From positions 1 through 64,000 of the forward strand of contig NZ_JAKRRY010000022.1 of NCBI RefSeq assembly GCF_026191675.1: a stretch of 64,000 bases of DNA. Direction: 5' to 3'. A program made the position numbers and the translations under genes. The notes beneath the pieces were generated by a model. That model searched no databases. It was not told the DNA's origin and was given only the letters and a program-made list of their open reading frames with translations. This DNA comes from Vibrio qingdaonensis. Lineage in GTDB: Bacteria > Pseudomonadota > Gammaproteobacteria > Enterobacterales > Vibrionaceae. Below, piece after piece: positions 24,744 to 33,280 of the stretch (its first letter is position 1; each line of letters begins with the position of its first letter).

Positions 24744-26546
24744 ATGAATCGTCACTACCTTAAACTCACTGCGCTTACCGTCGCGATTACCGCTATGTCA
24801 GGCTGCTCAAAGCCTTCAGAAAATCATCAGTCTACTGAAGGTTTTAACGCAATCAACAGCTTCAACATTCAGTGTCAAGAGCAGCAACTCCCTAGCGAAA
24901 CTGAAGCGACATTCAGCGGGTTATCATTAATCGGTACCTCCATCGCAAACGCCCCGTTTGCGACATCAGCGGCGGAAATTGTCAGTTACGATTCTTGTAC
25001 CGATAAACTCTATGTCGTCAACGCCCAAGCGAAAAAAATAGATGTGTTATCACTTAATGAACAAAGCCTGCCTGAATCAACGGGTGTCATCGATCTTCAA
25101 TCTGCCGCCAATCAATCTGGTGTCTCGATTGGCGCTGCAAATAGTGTCTCAGCACATCAAGGCTTAGTGGCTGTCGCTATAGAGAATGCGAACAAACAAG
25201 AGAATGGTATTATCGCCCTGTACCGCTCCGATACGCTTGCACTCATCACAACCTATCCCGCGGGTGCACTGCCAGATATGGTCAGCTTTTCAAAAGATGG
25301 CCGCTATATCGCAGCAGCGAATGAAGGGGAGCCTAACGCCGATTACTCCATCGACCCAGACGGCTCAGTGACGTTAGTGGATCTTAATTCTGGCCCGATG
25401 AACGCCGTCGTCACTCAAATCAATTTTAGAGATTTCAATATGGGGGGTAGCCGTCATTCTGAGCTCGACGCTCGCACCCGTATTGGGCACCCTAAAGCCA
25501 GCGTTGCACAAGACTTAGAGCCTGAATACCTGACATTTACCGACAATGGAAAGATCTTTGTTGCCTTACAAGAGAATAACGCCCTTAGTGCGATTGATGT
25601 GGGCTCCGCCACTGTCGACGCTATCTACGGATTAGGGGGGAAATCATGGCAAAGCGCGAAACTGGATGCGTCCAACAAAGATAAAATCGTCGGTAACTTA
25701 CAGCACTACCCCATGCTCGAAGGGCTTTACATGCCAGACAGTATCGCCAGTTACACCATTAACGGCTCAACATATATTGTGACAGCCAACGAGGGCGATG
25801 GGCGTGAATACGGATTCGACACGACTCAACAACAATGTGATCAATTAGGTTACCAATGGGATGGTGACGACGATCAAAGCGTCAGTGATTATGCCAATAA
25901 CAAGGACTTTTGTATCGCTTATAGTGACGAAGTGCGTGGCAAGAAACTCAATGTGGCGGCTGATCATCCTCTCGCTAGTGCACTCAAGGACAACACCCAG
26001 CTTGCACGCTTAAAAGTGATTAAGTCTGAAGGCGAGCTAGCCGCTAGCGACAAGGTTCAAGCGTTTGGCGCACGTTCATTTTCTATTTGGAGTGATACGG
26101 GAGAGCGAGTATTCGACAGCGGTGACGAGTTTGCGACCGTTGTCCTAAGCCAAGAGAAAGCCCACTTCAACAGCACAAATGACAACAATCACTCTGCCGA
26201 CGACCGCAGTGATGATAAAGGGGTGGAACCTGAAGCCATCGATGTCGCGACAATCAATGGCCGCGCATACGCGTTCATTGGTTTAGAACGTCACGGAGGC
26301 ATCATGGTGTACGATGTCACTGAGCCCGCTCAAGCGAAATTTCTAAAGTACGTCAATAATCGTCACTTTGAGGAATCGGTTTGTACCGAAGTCGACGACG
26401 GTGACTGTGACAATGACATCTATAATCCGAAAGCGGGCGATTTAGGTCCAGAATCCATTAAATACTTCACTCGCCAAGGTCAACACTTTATTGCCGTTGG
26501 CAACGAAGTCAGTGGCACGACCTCGGTCTATCGTATCGAATTATAG
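24744..26546 (+). CDS. Choice-of-anchor-I-like beta-propeller lipoprotein
   Basis: About 600 residues from the ATG at 24744, which has GGAGGAAAC upstream. The lipobox is AMSGC, so it is a lipoprotein. The rest resembles the choice-of-anchor I domain, a seven-bladed propeller-like fold: SFSKDGRYIAAANEGEPN, VTANEGDGREYG, FGARSFSIW and the C-terminal LGPESIKYF are the family landmarks. Members sit on the cell surface and are often found next to phosphatases or nucleases; here no such neighbour is present. Function unknown. The frame extends back to 24699 without a better start. Followed by a terminator. Confidence 0.85.
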   Translation: MNRHYLKLTALTVAITAMSGCSKPSENHQSTEGFNAINSFNIQCQEQQLPSETEATFSGLSLIGTSIANAPFATSAAEIVSYDSCTDKLYVVNAQAKKIDVLSLNEQSLPESTGVIDLQSAANQSGVSIGAANSVSAHQGLVAVAIENANKQENGIIALYRSDTLALITTYPAGALPDMVSFSKDGRYIAAANEGEPNADYSIDPDGSVTLVDLNSGPMNAVVTQINFRDFNMGGSRHSELDARTRIGHPKASVAQDLEPEYLTFTDNGKIFVALQENNALSAIDVGSATVDAIYGLGGKSWQSAKLDASNKDKIVGNLQHYPMLEGLYMPDSIASYTINGSTYIVTANEGDGREYGFDTTQQQCDQLGYQWDGDDDQSVSDYANNKDFCIAYSDEVRGKKLNVAADHPLASALKDNTQLARLKVIKSEGELAASDKVQAFGARSFSIWSDTGERVFDSGDEFATVVLSQEKAHFNSTNDNNHSADDRSDDKGVEPEAIDVATINGRAYAFIGLERHGGIMVYDVTEPAQAKFLKYVNNRHFEESVCTEVDDGDCDNDIYNPKAGDLGPESIKYFTRQGQHFIAVGNEVSGTTSVYRIEL

Positions 26547-26603
26547 AGCTTCATCCTATAACGTTCGGGGTTCTATAATGAACATAAGACGATAAAGCCC
26601 TCT

Positions 26604-26632
26604 CCCCCTTGATGCCCCTATCAAGGGGGTTA
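26604..26632 (+). terminator. Terminator after the choice-of-anchor-I gene
   Basis: A 10-bp stem, CCCCCTTGAT with ATCAAGGGGG, around a 6-base loop, followed by TTAT. It lies 57 bases after the stop. Confidence 0.75.
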
Positions 26633-26731
26633 TCACCCTCTTCTACCGTGACGATAACAAACCTGAATTGATCGCTGTACTCGTTTTCTCTATAAAGCGC
26701 CCTCCTGTTTCTGACAACCACGGCGCCAATC

Positions 26732-27334
26732 ATGCAAAAGCTAATCGACACCTTAGACTCCCAAGGTTATTACATCTGGGATGACTTTTTATCTCCAGAG
26801 CAAGTAGGCGCACTAAAAGAATGTTTGCCTGAAAATTGGAAGAATGCCTGTATCGGCCGAAACGATGAAGAAGTGCGAGAAAGCGCGATTCGCAGTGACA
26901 AGATCTGTTGGCTATCCAAGGATCTTGGTGAGCCTGTGCAACAGTTTTTAAGCAAGATGGAAATTATCCGCCAAGCCGCCAATCAAAACTTCTTTCTGGG
27001 GTTGTTTGAATACGAAGCGCATTTCGCAAAATATGAAAAAGGCGACTTTTACCAAAAACATCTAGACTGTTTTCGCGACAATGAAAACCGTCGTCTCACC
27101 ACCGTGTTTTATATGAATGATGAATGGTCAAAAGAAGATGGCGGTGACTTAGTGGTTTACGATCTTAATGACAACGAGCTCACTCGCATTACCCCGAAAT
27201 CCGGACGTTTACTGGTTTTCTTCTCAGAGCAATTTCCACATGAAGTTCTCCCAACTCAACGTGAACGCTTTAGCATTGCTGGCTGGTTTAGAACGAATGG
27301 CGTGAAAGATAACCAACTCGATATTGCGAACTAG
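26732..27334 (+). CDS. 2-oxoglutarate/Fe(II)-dependent oxygenase
   Basis: A 200-residue protein of the prolyl-4-hydroxylase-like / PKHD-type oxygenase family. The iron ligands are visible: H110 and D112 (QKHLDCF) and H170 (FPHEVLP). R179 (RFSIAGWFR) would bind the 2-oxoglutarate carboxylate. YEKGDFYQKH and TTVFYMND are conserved flanks. It should hydroxylate a protein or small-molecule substrate in the cytoplasm, as proposed for similar proteins acting on ribosomal proteins. The ribosome binding site is weak. Single gene. Confidence 0.9.
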   Translation: MQKLIDTLDSQGYYIWDDFLSPEQVGALKECLPENWKNACIGRNDEEVRESAIRSDKICWLSKDLGEPVQQFLSKMEIIRQAANQNFFLGLFEYEAHFAKYEKGDFYQKHLDCFRDNENRRLTTVFYMNDEWSKEDGGDLVVYDLNDNELTRITPKSGRLLVFFSEQFPHEVLPTQRERFSIAGWFRTNGVKDNQLDIAN

Positions 27335-27828
27335 CATTTTTCCTCTCCTTTTCGACCTTCTACCCACAGCGGTCGAATTGGAGGCTAATCCACGGCAAAA
27401 CAAAGTCATGCTTTAATTGTAGGTTCACGTCCACTCTGCTTAACTTTACGCCAACTCTTTCATATTCTGCGCTTTCCACGCTTTTGATTCTTTGGTCGCG
27501 AGCTTCTAACTTAAGCCGCTTACTTCTTACTACTTACTACTTACTACTTACTACTAAAACTGGTTACTCCAGGAGCCAGAAACTACCCTTTCGGGCTATT
27601 TTCTCATTGTTATTGAGAAGTGTCCGCTAACGGATATTTCTTGTACTAGGTTGCTTTTATACTACTTGCAACATCAAGGCATGAGTACAAAACCTCGACA
27701 ACGTAAGCGAAGCGAATACAAGGAGACTATACTTCAATGTAGAGCAGTATACTTCGTTATAAATCAGCCACTAGCGATGGTAGATTGTGATAGAGAAAAC
27801 AGCGTTGATGAATAGTGGTGAGGAAAGC
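27335..27828. other. Intergenic region of about 0.5 kb
   Basis: It contains the heptamer repeat at 27527-27554 and a small hairpin (TACCC-TTTC-GGGCTA, around 27584-27598). The promoter of the Crp/Fnr-type gene must lie at its right end. No gene is seen; short frames here lack ribosome binding sites. Confidence 0.4.
27527..27554. repeat. Heptanucleotide tandem repeat
   Basis: TTACTAC repeated four times without interruption in non-coding sequence. Confidence 0.9.
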
Positions 27829-28533
27829 ATGACCGACAATGTAGACAGTCAAAACCTAAGGTGGACGACGGAGCTTTCCTCGGCTTTAAAACAACAATTA
27901 GTCACACTTGCTAAGCGAAAACAGGTTGTAGAGCGGGATTTAGATAACTCTCGCCTCATTAATCAAGGCGTTAACTTTCTTGAACAAGGCACATTGGCGG
28001 TATGTATTCAAACACCAAACTTAAAAACCGCAAACTGTATTATTATCGGAAAAGGTGGTTGGTTTGGAAACTATATTGATAGTACATCGTCGTTATCGTC
28101 ATTTGTTTTTATTGAAATAGAACCATGCACAGTGGTGAACTTTAATAATGAACAATTAAGAAATATTGCCCACAGTAGTCATGAAATATACAAATGGTTT
28201 TATTCGCTCACCTTTGAATCACGAGCGAAATGGCTGCAAAGCCAACTTATCAACAGTGAAACCCTTAATATTAGAGTGGTTTATCAACTCATAGAAATTT
28301 TAGCGCACTTAGACAAACATCGAACCTGCAATGAAATAGCGCTCTCGCAACAGCAGCTCAGTGAAATGACGGGGATTGCTAGGCAACGGGTCAATGAAGT
28401 CATGAAACAACTTGAACGAGAGCACCTTGTCGAGCTTAATCGAAGTAAGATCATCATTAATGATGTTTCGCAATTATCAAACCAACTGGATGGTATTGAC
28501 CTAAGTATTAGAGACCCTCGCCACTTTCTCTAA
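27829..28533 (+). CDS. Crp/Fnr-family transcriptional regulator
   Basis: About 234 residues from the ATG at 27829, which has GAGGA five bases upstream. The N-terminal half is a divergent cyclic-nucleotide-binding-like barrel. The C-terminal part is the HTH_Crp winged helix (LSQQQLSEMTGIARQRVNEV, about 184-203), with a long connecting helix before it. The Cys cluster of FNR is absent and the cAMP-contacting residues of CRP are not recognisable, so the signal is unknown. The gene lies in front of two uncharacterised genes on the same strand, which may be its targets or co-transcribed. The frame extends upstream to 27787 without a better start. Confidence 0.85.
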   Translation: MTDNVDSQNLRWTTELSSALKQQLVTLAKRKQVVERDLDNSRLINQGVNFLEQGTLAVCIQTPNLKTANCIIIGKGGWFGNYIDSTSSLSSFVFIEIEPCTVVNFNNEQLRNIAHSSHEIYKWFYSLTFESRAKWLQSQLINSETLNIRVVYQLIEILAHLDKHRTCNEIALSQQQLSEMTGIARQRVNEVMKQLEREHLVELNRSKIIINDVSQLSNQLDGIDLSIRDPRHFL

Positions 28534-28603
28534 TCACTAAATGACATTAAAGACGCCTATCAGGATGACACCTGAGGGCTGCGTATAACCATAGGAAAAT
28601 AAC

Positions 28604-28957
28604 ATGCCATATATCTATTCAATCGAAATTAAGACCGATGCACAAGATGACGTAAATAAAAAATTTCGGGATAACCAATTAAAAGGGGAAGTCATTGTTG
28701 ATGAAGTGGGCAATATTTATATTTGTCCACAAATCAGCAATAAGATCTGGTCTACGTCCCCTAAATCTAGCCAACTTACCACTGCATTTGACTCGCAATG
28801 GGATCAAGTGATTGAAGAGACATTAGATTATATGACCAACCATTATTGCGTTACTGCGAACCATTTGACACCAAGATGGCAACATATTCTCAAGCCATTT
28901 CGATGCCCAAGGATGGCTTTATATATAAAAAGCCGCGATTTTTTTCTCACTAAATGA
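28604..28957 (+). CDS. Uncharacterised 117-aa protein
   Basis: No family is recognised. The protein is mixed alpha/beta with no signal peptide or membrane segment. It starts at an ATG 71 bases after the Crp/Fnr-type gene and ends 53 bases before a lipoprotein gene, so the three may form one operon. Composition is ordinary, and codon use does not differ obviously from neighbours. Confidence 0.65.
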   Translation: MPYIYSIEIKTDAQDDVNKKFRDNQLKGEVIVDEVGNIYICPQISNKIWSTSPKSSQLTTAFDSQWDQVIEETLDYMTNHYCVTANHLTPRWQHILKPFRCPRMALYIKSRDFFLTK

Positions 28958-29010
28958 TCACGCCTTTGCCTTACCTTACTTTTGCCTTTTATTAATTCGA
29001 GAACAACACT

Positions 29011-29793
29011 ATGCATAACTTTCGTTCATTCGACATTTTTGTACTGCTTACCACTAGTCTCTTTCTTTATGGCTGTGGCGGGGGAGGCAGTGACGGCGGA
29101 GTCAACGTGACACCTGACATTGATGGATTCAAGGTGCAACAAGATCTGCATGTCTTCGATTATGTTTATGGCGGAAGTGACTTTTCAGTAACGCATGTCG
29201 TTGCCTACAGTAATGAAAACAGTCAGCAACGCCTAACCGAGCCGCACATGTTATTTAGTAGCAGTGCACGCTCAACGATTTCTTACTATTTTGATACGTT
29301 AAACAATCAAGAAATCACCATTGCACTGCTTGACCGCAATACACAACTCGTGAAAGCAAGCACGCAAATTATTGCCGACGCAGAACAACCTTATTGGGTC
29401 TTTGCTTTCGGCGATAGCAACACTAATAACTATTCACTGTATACCGTCCAAAGACCGGTTGTGACTCAATCTGAACAGACGGTACCCGTATTTGTCATTG
29501 ATGCGTCTACGCCTAGTCAAAACACGGCATCGGATCTTTATCTGAATGGAACTCAAATCATCCAAGGGCTTGAGGGAAAAACACTGTCACAACCACTCAC
29601 TGTGCCAAAGTACGCAGGACGTTTAACACTAGAATTGAAAAGAGAAGGACAGCCAAGTATTCAATGTCTTAATATTCAATCGACTAATTATCAAGCGATT
29701 GATAATACCTATGTTAACTGGGAAGAAAGTGCCTGGTTGATTGTCTTTTCACCAGACAGTCATTGCCATATGAAACCCATCAATTGGCAATAA
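29011..29793 (+). CDS. Lipoprotein, DUF4397-like
   Basis: A 260-residue lipoprotein: the lipobox LFLYGC is followed by a Gly/Ser linker (GGGGSDGG) typical of surface-exposed lipoproteins. The rest has two beta-sandwich-like repeats and resembles DUF4397 extracellular proteins, though weakly. Two Cys pairs near the C-terminus (IQCLN, SHCH) may form a disulfide. It ends the set of three genes that starts with the Crp/Fnr-type regulator. Function unknown. Confidence 0.75.
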   Translation: MHNFRSFDIFVLLTTSLFLYGCGGGGSDGGVNVTPDIDGFKVQQDLHVFDYVYGGSDFSVTHVVAYSNENSQQRLTEPHMLFSSSARSTISYYFDTLNNQEITIALLDRNTQLVKASTQIIADAEQPYWVFAFGDSNTNNYSLYTVQRPVVTQSEQTVPVFVIDASTPSQNTASDLYLNGTQIIQGLEGKTLSQPLTVPKYAGRLTLELKREGQPSIQCLNIQSTNYQAIDNTYVNWEESAWLIVFSPDSHCHMKPINWQ

Positions 29794-29898
29794 ATTCATT
29801 ATTGGTAAAAGACTATCAGGGGATCTAGCAAAGACTGCCCGACACGAACAGAGTCCATCGGCTCTTGCCGTGTAGCGGTCTCATACCGTAATACCGGG

Positions 29899-30744
29899 TC
29901 AATCAGCTTTAGGTTTGACCTTAAACTCCAACACGCTGAGTGCACAAACATCAATACAGCGCCCACAACTGATGCAGTCCTGACTCATCACACGGCGATC
30001 GCCTTCCTTAAGCGGTTGCCTGAGCACATCCGGCTCGGGGCAAACGTTGTAGCAATCCATGCATTTTGTGCACGCTTCTCGGTGGGTTGCTTTTATACGA
30101 ATGACACTCTTACGGCCAATGACGCCATAAGTCGCACCCAATGGACAAAGGTGCCCACACCAACCATGCTCAACCATGACTAAGTCTAGCAAGAACACTA
30201 ATACGATAAGTATCCAACCGGCCCCCATACCAAACACTAGCCCACGATGCAGCGTCGCAACCGGGTCTACCCACGCCCATAGCAAGGAGCCAGAAACCGC
30301 ACTGCCGAGTAATATGACTGGAATCAGCCAATAACGAATCTTAGGTGACCATTTATAACTTGCCTTTAAGTTGAGTTTTCTCCTCAACCATGCGGCGAAA
30401 TCCGTCACTATGTTCAATGGGCAGACCCAAGCACAAAAGGCTCGTGGCGCAATAACCATGTAGAACACCGTAACAATGGTAACGCCAATCAGGGCATTCA
30501 CTTCCGGCCAATGCCCGGTTGCTAATGTTTGCAGGAGCAATAGCGGATCACTAAGCGGAATCGTATCCAATAATAAGCTTGAGGAGAGGTTCCCCTTCAA
30601 CACGCCCCATGTCGGCCCAATCATAAATAAAGCGATAATAGATAACTGACATACACGTCTTAGCAGCAAGAAACGATGAGCTTTCCACCAGCCCAATTCG
30701 CGAATGGCGTCCTTACCGGCATCTTTAGCGAGATTTTTAGCCAT
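29899..30744 (-). CDS. napH: Quinol dehydrogenase membrane component NapH
   Basis: A 281-residue membrane protein with four to five segments, the Cys-rich motifs FCAWVCPLN and GHLCPLG, and two C-terminal 4Fe-4S ferredoxin motifs (CTKCMDCYNVCPEP and CISCGRCIDVCAL). NapH anchors NapG and moves electrons from ubiquinol or menaquinol to the periplasm, for periplasmic nitrate reductase in known cases. The start lies two bases after the napG stop. There is no napA, napB, napC or napD in the window, so the electron acceptor is elsewhere or different. NapH-like proteins also serve other reductases. Confidence 0.9.
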   Translation of the reverse strand: MAKNLAKDAGKDAIRELGWWKAHRFLLLRRVCQLSIIALFMIGPTWGVLKGNLSSSLLLDTIPLSDPLLLLQTLATGHWPEVNALIGVTIVTVFYMVIAPRAFCAWVCPLNIVTDFAAWLRRKLNLKASYKWSPKIRYWLIPVILLGSAVSGSLLWAWVDPVATLHRGLVFGMGAGWILIVLVFLLDLVMVEHGWCGHLCPLGATYGVIGRKSVIRIKATHREACTKCMDCYNVCPEPDVLRQPLKEGDRRVMSQDCISCGRCIDVCALSVLEFKVKPKAD

Positions 30745-30746
30745 GA

Positions 30747-31514
30747 CTATTTTCTCCCATCATTGATGCGAATATGCTCACTTGGCGCAATCTCTGGGGT
30801 TTCAGGAAACGTACCATCACGAAGCTCGACGTTCTCTTCCCAGCCAAGCTGATAATGGTCCCCCATATGCCCTTTCGCGAGCTCAATCGGTACCACTTTG
30901 ATCACTGGCACTTCCGTAATACAAGCTTGCTCGCACTTACCACACCCAGTACACGCATCTGAATGTACAGTGGGGATAAACTTGGCGTGGTAGCCCGTAC
31001 GCTGATTCCGTATTGGTTCAAGTGTTATTGCCTCATCAATCAGGGGGCACACCCGGTAACACACATCGCAGCGAAGACCTTGCCAATTAAGACACTCTTC
31101 ATGATCAATCAATACAGCAAGTCCCATTCGGGAATCATCAATATTGGTCAACGCATGATCAAGTGCCCCACTTGGGCATGCCACGACACAGGGAATGTCA
31201 TCACACATCTCACAGGGAATATCTCTTGCGGTAAAGTAAGGGGTGCCAGAGGCCACTGGGGAGAGCAATGTTGCCAATTTCAATGTATCGTACGGGCAGG
31301 CTTGTACGCACAGTCCACAACGTAAACAGGCTTCATAAAATTGTTGACCTTCCAGTGCGCCCGGTGGACGTATAGGGACGCCACCGCTGGTTTTAGCTTG
31401 GCCTTGCTTTGACTGCAAGCCTAGCAATGTGGCAGCCGCCCCAACGCCAACCGCCGTTCGGGCGGCATCTCTTAGAAATCGTCGGCGACTTTCCGAAGTT
31501 TTCGAACGTGACAT
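30747..31514 (-). CDS. napG: Ferredoxin-type protein NapG
   Basis: About 255 residues with a twin-arginine signal (SRRRFLRDA) and four 4Fe-4S cluster motifs (CLRCGLCVQACP, CEMCDDIPCVVACP, a variant around CLNWQGLRCDVCYRVCP and CTGCGKCEQAC). It is exported folded and passes electrons from NapH toward a periplasmic acceptor. I start at the ATG at 31514 because GAGG lies about eight bases upstream and the Tat motif follows closely; a longer frame begins at 31538. It forms a two-gene unit with napH under a consensus FNR box. Confidence 0.92.
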   Translation of the reverse strand: MSRSKTSESRRRFLRDAARTAVGVGAAATLLGLQSKQGQAKTSGGVPIRPPGALEGQQFYEACLRCGLCVQACPYDTLKLATLLSPVASGTPYFTARDIPCEMCDDIPCVVACPSGALDHALTNIDDSRMGLAVLIDHEECLNWQGLRCDVCYRVCPLIDEAITLEPIRNQRTGYHAKFIPTVHSDACTGCGKCEQACITEVPVIKVVPIELAKGHMGDHYQLGWEENVELRDGTFPETPEIAPSEHIRINDGRK

Positions 31515-31631
31515 CGTATTTGCCTCAACCATGCCCACTCATTTGCGTGAGCTATGCGTTCATCTCATGATATAAATCTAATGTGATTTAATTCGATTAA
31601 CATTACTCTTTTTAGTAATACGCAAGGTTGC

Positions 31632-31645
31632 TTGATTTATATCAA
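31632..31645 (-). promoter_or_regulatory. Perfect FNR box upstream of napGH
   Basis: TTGATTTATATCAA matches the FNR consensus TTGAT-N4-ATCAA at all ten defined positions. Its centre is about 124 bases upstream of the napG start. The rest of the gap from 31515 to 31844 holds a degenerate repeat (31715-31762) and the end of the bactofilin transcript. Confidence 0.85.
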
Positions 31646-31714
31646 AATAGTCGAGCCGCTTCGATCACACTGCCGACTTTTATCCGCAATTTCTCACCAC
31701 TACGGCACCACGCG

Positions 31715-31762
31715 ACTTACGAGTCACCCCACTTACGCGTCACCCAATTTACGCTCCACCCA
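31715..31762. repeat. Degenerate 16-bp tandem repeat
   Basis: Three units: ACTTACGAGTCACCCC, ACTTACGCGTCACCCA and ATTTACGCTCCACCCA, then a truncated fourth (ATTACAGTC). It is non-coding, downstream of the bactofilin gene. Confidence 0.8.
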
Positions 31763-31844
31763 ATTACAGTCGAATTAGCCATCGCTCAGCTGAGCCACGA
31801 AAGTTAGCCCTAATGCGGGGACACAGGACCCGTCGTGTGGTTCA

Positions 31845-32351
31845 CTAGGCGGTTTTCATATTATTGCTGTTTGAAGTTTTCGTATTATTGCCGTTTGAGG
31901 CTTTAATGTTATTGTCGTTTGAGGTTTTAATGTTGGTGCCGTTTGAGGTTTTCGTCCTATCAATCACCTTTTTGACACCAAGTTCGACCACTTCATTCTC
32001 GGCCAGCCCTGCCGTTTCGCCAAAAAAGCTACCGCCTGGATCAATACTTAGGTTGTTACTCCAGATTTTTCCTTTGACACTACCATTCGACAATATCTGA
32101 ATATGATCGGCGTGGCAGTCCCCTTCAAACATCCCATTAATGACAACGTGCTTAGCAAAGACCTCACCTTTCACTCGCCCAGACTCTGCAATAACAATCG
32201 CGCCCTCAACATTCACTTGTCCATCGACATAGCCATCAACTTGGATATCATTCTCTAGTTTGAGTTTTCCGCTAATAGTACAGCCTTTGGCAATGAGAGT
32301 TGTAGTTGTTGCGCGGCTCGTTGTTCCACTGTTTTTACTAAAGATTCCCAT
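31845..32351 (-). CDS. Bactofilin (polymer-forming cytoskeletal protein)
   Basis: A 168-residue bactofilin. Residues about 18-110 form the right-handed beta-helix core (IAKGCTISGKLKLEN, then hydrophobic-X repeats VDGQVNVEGAIVIAES and VKGEVFAKHVVING), flanked by a short N-terminal tail that begins MGIFSKN. Bactofilins polymerise into filaments that place cell-wall enzymes. The C-terminal tail is a 24-bp-repeat-coded stretch, [KT/A]SNxxN, 4-5 units. The start (ATG with GGGGA upstream) lies 97 bases inside the end of the M23 gene, in another frame. The partnership fits bactofilin-M23 shape systems known in other bacteria. Confidence 0.92.
   Translation of the reverse strand: MGIFSKNSGTTSRATTTTLIAKGCTISGKLKLENDIQVDGYVDGQVNVEGAIVIAESGRVKGEVFAKHVVINGMFEGDCHADHIQILSNGSVKGKIWSNNLSIDPGGSFFGETAGLAENEVVELGVKKVIDRTKTSNGTNIKTSNDNNIKASNGNNTKTSNSNNMKTA
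31851..31945 (-). repeat. 24-bp tandem repeat coding the bactofilin tail
   Basis: About four units of 24 bp, each coding an eight-residue KTSNxxNx block. Units differ at several third-codon positions, so the array is old or diverging rather than fresh. Confidence 0.8.
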
Positions 32352-33208
32352 CGTATTCCCCGTTCTTTCTCAAAAATATCTTCAAATTCGTTCACTCCCC
32401 AATCCACAAAGGGTTTTGGGTTTAACGCCCTGCCCACAAACCTCACTTCATAATGAAGATGAGGACCAGAAGACAAACCACTATTTCCTGAAAGTGCAAT
32501 CAATTCGCCTTTATGAACAAACTGACCATTTTTCACCTTAAAACTCTTCAGGTGCGAATAAGAGCTAGAAAAGCCAAATGCGTGCTGAAGGCGTAAGAAG
32601 TTGCCTGAACCTTTACTACTTTTCCTTGTAACCTCAACTACACCATCAGCAGGTGCATAGATTTTTGTTCCCGTATTCACCGCAAAATCCAGTCCTCGAT
32701 GCATCTTGGCTTTTTTGGTCACAGGATGAATACGCTTACCAAACTGCGATGACATACGCTGTTTACCCACTGGCGATCCACTGGGAATTTGCGTCAACAT
32801 TGTCATACGCACATTAGAATGAATCGCCGCGGTGTTTAATCGAGAATCCAGCTCATGCACGCTACCATCTTGAGCAACACCGAGTACATTTTCTAACTCA
32901 GATAGCCTCTCAGACACATAAGTAATCCGCTCCTCACGTTCGGATAGATCTTGCTCTAAGGCCTGTTTTAAATGCTGTAGGTTAGTCAGTGCATTTTCCA
33001 TGCTCTGAGATTCATTCGTCAGTTTGGCTTGCTCTAATTGCGCATCATCAACACTATTGTATAAATGCAAAATAAGGAGCATCGCGGACACTACGCCAAC
33101 AGCGGTGACACTGGCTAAACTTTTAAGGCTGCGCCGCATCCGCTTGCTCAGTTGCCAATGCGTAGAGCCATTGATGGTTGAAATCGATATGGTTAGCTGG
33201 TCTTTCAT
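32255..33208 (-). CDS. M23-family metallopeptidase (LytM-like)
   Basis: About 317 residues: an N-terminal membrane segment (LASVTAVGVVSAMLLILHLYN), a coiled-coil linker (about 65-115), and a C-terminal M23 domain with HRGLDFAVNTGTKIYAPADG (His and Asp zinc ligands) and GPHLHYEVR (second His motif). It should cut peptide cross-links of peptidoglycan at the outer face of the inner membrane. Its last about 32 codons overlap the bactofilin start. The first codon is uncertain: 33247, 33229 and 33208 are possible, none with a strong ribosome binding site. Confidence 0.9.
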   Translation of the reverse strand: MKDQLTISISTINGSTHWQLSKRMRRSLKSLASVTAVGVVSAMLLILHLYNSVDDAQLEQAKLTNESQSMENALTNLQHLKQALEQDLSEREERITYVSERLSELENVLGVAQDGSVHELDSRLNTAAIHSNVRMTMLTQIPSGSPVGKQRMSSQFGKRIHPVTKKAKMHRGLDFAVNTGTKIYAPADGVVEVTRKSSKGSGNFLRLQHAFGFSSSYSHLKSFKVKNGQFVHKGELIALSGNSGLSSGPHLHYEVRFVGRALNPKPFVDWGVNEFEDIFEKERGIRWESLVKTVEQRAAQQLQLSLPKAVLLAENSN

Positions 33209-33262
33209 GTATGTAACCGTCTTTTCCATGACTGAGAATAAGAGCACTAACGACGTGCGACA

Positions 33263-33280
33263 TCACGAATAATCGTGATA
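33263..33280. promoter_or_regulatory. Inverted repeat upstream of the M23 gene
   Basis: ATCACGA-ATAA-TCGTGAT is a perfect 7-bp palindrome in the leader of the M23-bactofilin unit. It may be an operator or a leader hairpin. The remaining divergent gap to 33645 is AT-rich and carries the promoters of this unit and of the ABC exporter; nothing else stands out. Confidence 0.45.
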
